Source of the DNA: Verrucomicrobiia bacterium
GTDB lineage: Bacteria; Verrucomicrobiota; Verrucomicrobiia; Limisphaerales; Pedosphaeraceae
Direction: 5' to 3'
NCBI GenBank assembly: GCA_036268055.1
Contig: DATAUW010000034.1
Span: 62,001-126,000 of the forward strand
DNA length: 64,000 nucleotides
Part shown: positions 59,864-64,000 of the stretch, one piece after another
How the letters are laid out: the number at the start of each line of letters is the position of its first letter
How positions within the stretch are numbered: the first letter of the stretch is position 1
Program-made: the position numbers and the translations under genes
Notes under the pieces: generated by a model
Told to the model about the DNA's origin: nothing
The model's input: only the letters and a program-made list of their open reading frames with translations
The model's database searches: none

Positions 59864-61321
59864 ATGAAGTCCTTACTATCCAAAATCCTGGGTCGCACCG
59901 GCGACTTTTCCGACGTCCAACCCCTGATCGCGTTTTTCCTCGGAGGCGCGCTGCTCGCGGTTTTCTTAACCATCATTCTCCAACCCCGCCGCAAGTCCGG
60001 CGAACCCCGCAGCCTTGTGTGGACACTCTACTCGCAGTCGGGAACCTTTCTTTGGGCGCTCTTGCTGGTATCATTATTGAGCGGCGGCGTGAATGTGTTT
60101 CGCTCCTATTTGCATCAGATCGTCTCGAATTTCCAACGCAGCCACGGACGCATCACCGAGGCGAATTACAACGCGGTCCAAACCATTTGGGGCGGCGAAC
60201 AAAGTCAGGGCGAATTACAAATGGATCTCTACTGGGAGGAGGAAGTCACCGAGCGCATCGAGTCAGAAGACCTGACGAAACCCGCCATCCTCCGCAAGAA
60301 AACCGTGCGGCACGAGATCACGTCGAACCCCTTCATCTCGGCGCGGCATGACGTGACCTTGCGGCAAAACGCCCGCAAGAAAGGTTCAGCTTTCTACGGC
60401 GGCTACGACACCGATTGCCGATTCGCCTGGCGGCTTCAAAATCCCGCCGACCGCCCGTTGCGCGCCGAAATTAAATTCCCGCTCCCATCCCACGGCGCCG
60501 TTTACAACGACCTTTTCGCCACATTGGACGGCAAAGACGTGCTGCCGCAAATGGAACTCAAGGACAATTCGTTGAACCTGGCGCGCGATTTGAATCCCGG
60601 CGAGATACTGGACCTCAAACTCGGTTTCAAAAGCCGCGGAATGTCCTGCTGGTATTTCCAGGTAACCGACGCCCGCGAAATCCGCGACTTCACCCTCACC
60701 TTGAATCTGCCCGACTTGCCCAAAGCCCACTTGAATAATCCCGAAGGCTGCATGACGCCCACCGACGTGAAGCCGACCGCTGGCGGCTTGGGATCCCTGC
60801 TGACCTACCGCCTCGATCATGCCATTTCCAGCAAGGGCATGGGCGTCGCTTTGCCAACTCCACCGCAACCAGGCGCGGTCACGAATGCCGTCCTCGGCGA
60901 AACCGAACGAAGCTGGCTGCTCATCTTCGCGCTGCTTGTGCTGGGGCTGACGATCGCGTCCGTCAAGACCGCCGTTTTGACGAGCCTGCTGTTCGGCGCG
61001 GCCACGGCGTTGGGTTACGGATTGCTCGGTGATTTCAGCGACTTGCTTTTCGGTTTTTGGGGAACCGTCGCGCTGGTGCTGACGCCCGCATTCGTTCTGC
61101 TCGCGTGGCTGCTGCACAAACTCATGCCGGGCCTCAGTGGAAAATTGATGGCCTTGCAACTTTTACTCTACGGCGTCTTATTGCCGTGCGCCGCTGGCCT
61201 CGACGCGGAACGACAATCTCTCTACCTGAACGTCTGCGCCGGTCTGCTGCTCGCGTTCGTCACCTGGCAACTCATGGAGTCAAAGCATCACGCCAGTCTC
61301 CGGGAAACCGCCACCGCTTAA
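59864..61321 (+). CDS. Multi-pass membrane protein with large extracytoplasmic domain, function unknown
   Basis: A 485-residue protein. ATG 59864 gives MKSLLSKILGRTGDFSDVQP. Two membrane segments lie near residues 20-42 and 60-78, a soluble part runs from about 80 to 365 (beta-rich; MDLYWEEEVTERIESEDLTK, then NARKKGSAFYGGYDTDCRFA), and about five membrane segments lie near 366-472. The soluble middle between membrane segments resembles the topology of CreD-type inner membrane proteins, but I do not see diagnostic motifs. Family unknown to me. Convergent with ppdK. Confidence 0.75.
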   Translation: MKSLLSKILGRTGDFSDVQPLIAFFLGGALLAVFLTIILQPRRKSGEPRSLVWTLYSQSGTFLWALLLVSLLSGGVNVFRSYLHQIVSNFQRSHGRITEANYNAVQTIWGGEQSQGELQMDLYWEEEVTERIESEDLTKPAILRKKTVRHEITSNPFISARHDVTLRQNARKKGSAFYGGYDTDCRFAWRLQNPADRPLRAEIKFPLPSHGAVYNDLFATLDGKDVLPQMELKDNSLNLARDLNPGEILDLKLGFKSRGMSCWYFQVTDAREIRDFTLTLNLPDLPKAHLNNPEGCMTPTDVKPTAGGLGSLLTYRLDHAISSKGMGVALPTPPQPGAVTNAVLGETERSWLLIFALLVLGLTIASVKTAVLTSLLFGAATALGYGLLGDFSDLLFGFWGTVALVLTPAFVLLAWLLHKLMPGLSGKLMALQLLLYGVLLPCAAGLDAERQSLYLNVCAGLLLAFVTWQLMESKHHASLRETATA

Positions 61322-61324
61322 TCT

Positions 61325-61364
61325 AAAAAGCAAAACGGCCGCCCGATATTTTCGGGCGGCCGTT
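61325..61364 (-). terminator. Terminator between the membrane protein and ppdK
   Basis: AACGGCCGCCCGA (61334-61346) and TCGGGCGGCCGTT (61352-61364) form a perfect 13-bp stem with a 5-base loop. On the minus strand it is followed by TTTGCTTTTT, so it ends ppdK; on the plus strand the T run is short, so it may act there only weakly. Confidence 0.88.
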
Positions 61365-61380
61365 GTTACTGGCGATATCG

Positions 61381-63999
61381 TTACTTCTTCTTGGCCGTCC
61401 GGCTTTCGAGCGCCGCTTGCGCCGCTGCGAGGCGCGCCACGGGAACGCGGAACGGTGAGCAGCTCACATAATTCAAACCAAGCTTGTCACAGAACTTCAC
61501 GCTGTCCGGGTCGCCGCCGTGTTCGCCGCAGATGCCGAGCTTGATTCCAGGACGAGTCATATTGCCCTTCTCCACCGCGATCTTCATGAGCTGCCCCACG
61601 CCGACCTGATCGAGCGTCGCGAACGGGTTCTTCTTGAACACTTCGTTTTCCACGTATGGCATGAGGAACGAACCCATGTCGTCGCGGCTGATGCCCAGTG
61701 TCGTTTGCGTCAAGTCGTTCGTGCCGAAGCTGAAAAACTCCGCCGTCTCGGCAATCTCATTCGCCGTGAGCGCACCGCGCGGGATCTCGATCATCGTGCC
61801 GACCATATAATCAATCTTGATCTTCTTCTCGGCCATGACTTCCTTGGCCACGCGATGCACGATCTCCACTTGCAGGTCGAGTTCCTTCTTGAAACCAACC
61901 AGTGGGATCATCACTTCCGGCTTCACTTTGATCTTTTGCTTCGCCACGTCGGCAGCCGCTTCAAACACCGCGCGCGCCTGCATTTCCGTGATCTCAGGAT
62001 ACGCGATGCCCAAACGGCAGCCGCGATGTCCAAGCATCGGATTGAATTCGTGCAACTGTTCAACGCGCTTCTTGATGCGTTCGACCGGCACGCCGAGCTT
62101 CGCCGCGAGGTCAACTTGCGCCTGGCCTTCGTGCGGGACGAATTCATGCAACGGCGGATCGAGAAAACGAATCGTCGCCGGATGACCCTTGAGCGCCTTG
62201 AAGATACCCGTGAAATCCTCGCGTTGATACGGCAGCAACTTCGCGAGCGCCTTTTTGCGGTCGCCGACGTTTTCCGCCAGGATCATTTCGCGCATCGCAT
62301 CAATGCGATTGCCCTCGAAGAACATATGCTCCGTGCGCGTGAGACCGATGCCCACCGCGCCGAACGCCATTGCCGTCGCCGCCTGTTCGGGCGTGTCTGC
62401 GTTCGTGCGCACCTGCATGCGGGTCACCTTCGCGCACCATTGCATGAGCTTGAGATAATTCTTAAACTTCTCCGTCGCCTGCGCGGCCTTGTCGCCGTTC
62501 AACAACCCGGCGAGAATTTCTGAAGGCGCCGTCTTGATCGCGCCACCGTAAACCGTGCCGATGGTCCCATCAATCGAAAGAAAATCTCCTTCGTGATACG
62601 TCGCGCCCGAAGCCTTCACGGTCTTCGCCGCGTAATCAATTTCCAGCGCGCTCGCGCCGCAAACACAGACCTTGCCCATCTGACGAGCAACCAGCGCCGC
62701 GTGCGAACTCACGCCGCCCTTCGCGGTCAGGATGCCTTCCGCCGCGATCATGCCGCGCAAATCTTCCGGTGAAGTTTCGCTGCGAACGAGCAGGACTTTT
62801 TCGCCCTTCTCCGCGGCTTGCACCGCGCGATCCGCATTCATGTAAATCTTGCCAGACGCCGCGCCCGGACCCGCCGGCAAACCGGTCGCGATGACTTTCG
62901 CCTTCTTGACTTCGGCGAGGTCGAACACCGGCGCGAGCAGTTGTTCCAACTGATCCGCGGGATTGCGCAGAATCGCCGTTTCCCAACTGATCAAGCCTTC
63001 CTTGACCATGTCCATCGCGAACTTCAGCGCGGCCATCGCCGTGCGCTTTCCGTTGCGTGTCTGAAGCATGAACAGCTTGCCTTCCTGCACCGTGAATTCG
63101 ATGTCCTGCACGTCCTTGAAATGCTTTTCGAGGATGGAACGCACCTTCATCAATTCCGCGTAGCTCTTGGGCATCTGCACTTTGAGCTTCGCCACTGGCT
63201 CCGGCGTGCGCACGCCGGCCACGACGTCTTCGCCCTGGGCGTTGATGAGAAATTCGCCGTAAAATTCATTCACGCCGTTCGCCGGATTGCGCGTGAAGGC
63301 CACACCCGAACCGGAGGTCTCGCCGGTGTTGCCATAAACCATCGCCTGCACGTTGACTGCCGTCCCCCATTCAGCGGGAATATTATATTTGCGGCGATAC
63401 ACGATCGCGCGGTCGTTCATCCACGAACCGAACACCGCGCCCGCCGCGCCGCGAAGCTGCTCCCACGGGTCGTTCGGGAATTCGCGACCGGTGCGTTCCT
63501 TCACGAGCTTCTTGAAACGCTTCACCAATTCCTGCTGGTCTTCAGCCGAAAGCTTGGAGTCTTCGATATCGCCGTGATGTTTCTCATGTTTGAAATGGTG
63601 GATGACCGTTTCAAATGGCTCTTCGTCTTCGCCTTCTTTTTTCTGCACGCCAAGGACGACGTCGCCATACATCTGGATGAAACGACGGTAGCAATCCCAC
63701 GCGAAACGCTCATTCTTCGTCGCCGCGGCGAGCGAGAGAACTGTCTGGTCATTCAAGCCCAGGTTCAAAATCGTATCCATCATGCCCGGCATGGAATCGC
63801 GCGCGCCCGAACGGACGGCAACGAGCAACGGCATGCCTTTCGCATTGCCGAATTTGCAGTCCATGATCTTCTCCATGTTGGCGATGCCCGTTTCCATCTG
63901 CGCCTGGAGTTCTTTTGGATAGGTCTTCTTATGGTCGTAGAAATAGGTGCAGACTTCCGTCGTGATCGTGAAGCCCGGAGGCACCGGCAAACCGATGCG
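61381..63999 (-). CDS. ppdK: Pyruvate phosphate dikinase, start outside window
   Basis: The 873-residue visible part of PPDK, which interconverts pyruvate, ATP and phosphate with phosphoenolpyruvate, AMP and pyrophosphate. The frame is open to the window edge and begins [17 protein letters not shown], near the true N-terminus, so only about 20 residues are missing. [20 protein letters not shown] marks the nucleotide-binding domain. The catalytic His sits in [40 protein letters not shown] and [15 protein letters not shown] are from the PEP-binding barrel. The gene is complete at its 3' end, with a terminator. It likely serves gluconeogenic or glycolytic PEP metabolism. Confidence 0.95.
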   Translation of the reverse strand, partial: RIGLPVPPGFTITTEVCTYFYDHKKTYPKELQAQMETGIANMEKIMDCKFGNAKGMPLLVAVRSGARDSMPGMMDTILNLGLNDQTVLSLAAATKNERFAWDCYRRFIQMYGDVVLGVQKKEGEDEEPFETVIHHFKHEKHHGDIEDSKLSAEDQQELVKRFKKLVKERTGREFPNDPWEQLRGAAGAVFGSWMNDRAIVYRRKYNIPAEWGTAVNVQAMVYGNTGETSGSGVAFTRNPANGVNEFYGEFLINAQGEDVVAGVRTPEPVAKLKVQMPKSYAELMKVRSILEKHFKDVQDIEFTVQEGKLFMLQTRNGKRTAMAALKFAMDMVKEGLISWETAILRNPADQLEQLLAPVFDLAEVKKAKVIATGLPAGPGAASGKIYMNADRAVQAAEKGEKVLLVRSETSPEDLRGMIAAEGILTAKGGVSSHAALVARQMGKVCVCGASALEIDYAAKTVKASGATYHEGDFLSIDGTIGTVYGGAIKTAPSEILAGLLNGDKAAQATEKFKNYLKLMQWCAKVTRMQVRTNADTPEQAATAMAFGAVGIGLTRTEHMFFEGNRIDAMREMILAENVGDRKKALAKLLPYQREDFTGIFKALKGHPATIRFLDPPLHEFVPHEGQAQVDLAAKLGVPVERIKKRVEQLHEFNPMLGHRGCRLGIAYPEITEMQARAVFEAAADVAKQKIKVKPEVMIPLVGFKKELDLQVEIVHRVAKEVMAEKKIKIDYMVGTMIEIPRGALTANEIAETAEFFSFGTNDLTQTTLGISRDDMGSFLMPYVENEVFKKNPFATLDQVGVGQLMKIAVEKGNMTRPGIKLGICGEHGGDPDSVKFCDKLGLNYVSCSPFRVPVARLAAAQAALESRTAKKK

Positions 64000-64000
64000 G

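Noticed and set aside
1-64000. tRNA or rRNA genes in the window
   Set aside because: I read the intergenic regions for cloverleaf-type sequences and conserved rRNA segments and saw none; a covariance-model search would settle small RNAs.

Overview
The window looks like a chromosomal segment of a soil-type Verrucomicrobiota bacterium, probably close to the Pedosphaera/Limisphaerales lineage. This is inferred from gene content, not from a marker gene. The clues are a formylglycine-type sulfatase, the paired DUF1592-type haem protein and DUF1552 protein typical of Planctomycetes/Verrucomicrobia, a PQQ-type sugar dehydrogenase, sigma-54, pyruvate phosphate dikinase, and small secreted proteins with Asn/Thr-rich C-terminal modules. 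Codon use is moderately GC-rich with C/G-ending codons, which creates many long antisense shadow ORFs.

Layout: 1-1.6 kb is the 3' part of a sulfatase. 1.76-11.5 kb is a seven-gene chemosensory operon whose order and protein signatures match the Pseudomonas Wsp surface-sensing system (wspA-B-C-D-E-F). In the position of the diguanylate cyclase WspR, the last gene keeps the WspR-like receiver and linker but replaces GGDEF with a full hybrid histidine kinase (HisKA-HATPase-REC-REC-HPt). A strong terminator follows. 11.9-15.2 kb holds an S66 peptidase, aroB, a conserved unknown gene and a TrpG/PabA amidotransferase. 15.3-16.4 kb on the minus strand has infA, an RRM RNA-binding protein and a doubtful AT-rich ORF. 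16.66-21.1 kb is a lysine-degradation unit (lysine 6-transaminase, ALDH7, VOC-like protein) preceded by two related inverted repeats. 21.2-31.1 kb carries a transporter, a [2Fe-2S] protein, phhB, cimA, valS, a transglutaminase, an inositol-phosphatase-family enzyme and a secreted cyclophilin.

31.2-38 kb has a DUF309-RdgB fusion (minus), orphan parB preceded by spaced direct repeats, a PfkB kinase, def, rpoN (minus) and a WalJ-like hydrolase. 38-41 kb has a glycosyltransferase and a Wzz-like protein. 40.5-45.9 kb (minus) has the DUF1552/DUF1592 pair and a PQQ sugar dehydrogenase. 46-51.4 kb has a lipoprotein, a beta-lactamase-fold serine hydrolase, a flavoprotein, a Na+/H+ antiporter and an rRNA/tRNA-type methyltransferase. 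51.4-54 kb has an exported msrA-msrB pair flanked on both sides by clusters of short palindromic repeats in which one stem shows a compensatory base-pair change. 54-64 kb has prfC, an ABC-F ATPase, a UvrD/PcrA helicase, an unknown multi-pass membrane protein and the 3' portion of ppdK.

No rRNA, tRNA, CRISPR array, transposase or phage gene was recognised. The most unusual system is the Wsp-like pathway rewired from c-di-GMP synthesis to a phosphorelay. Next are the repeat clusters around msrAB and the candidate third enzyme of the lysine pathway.
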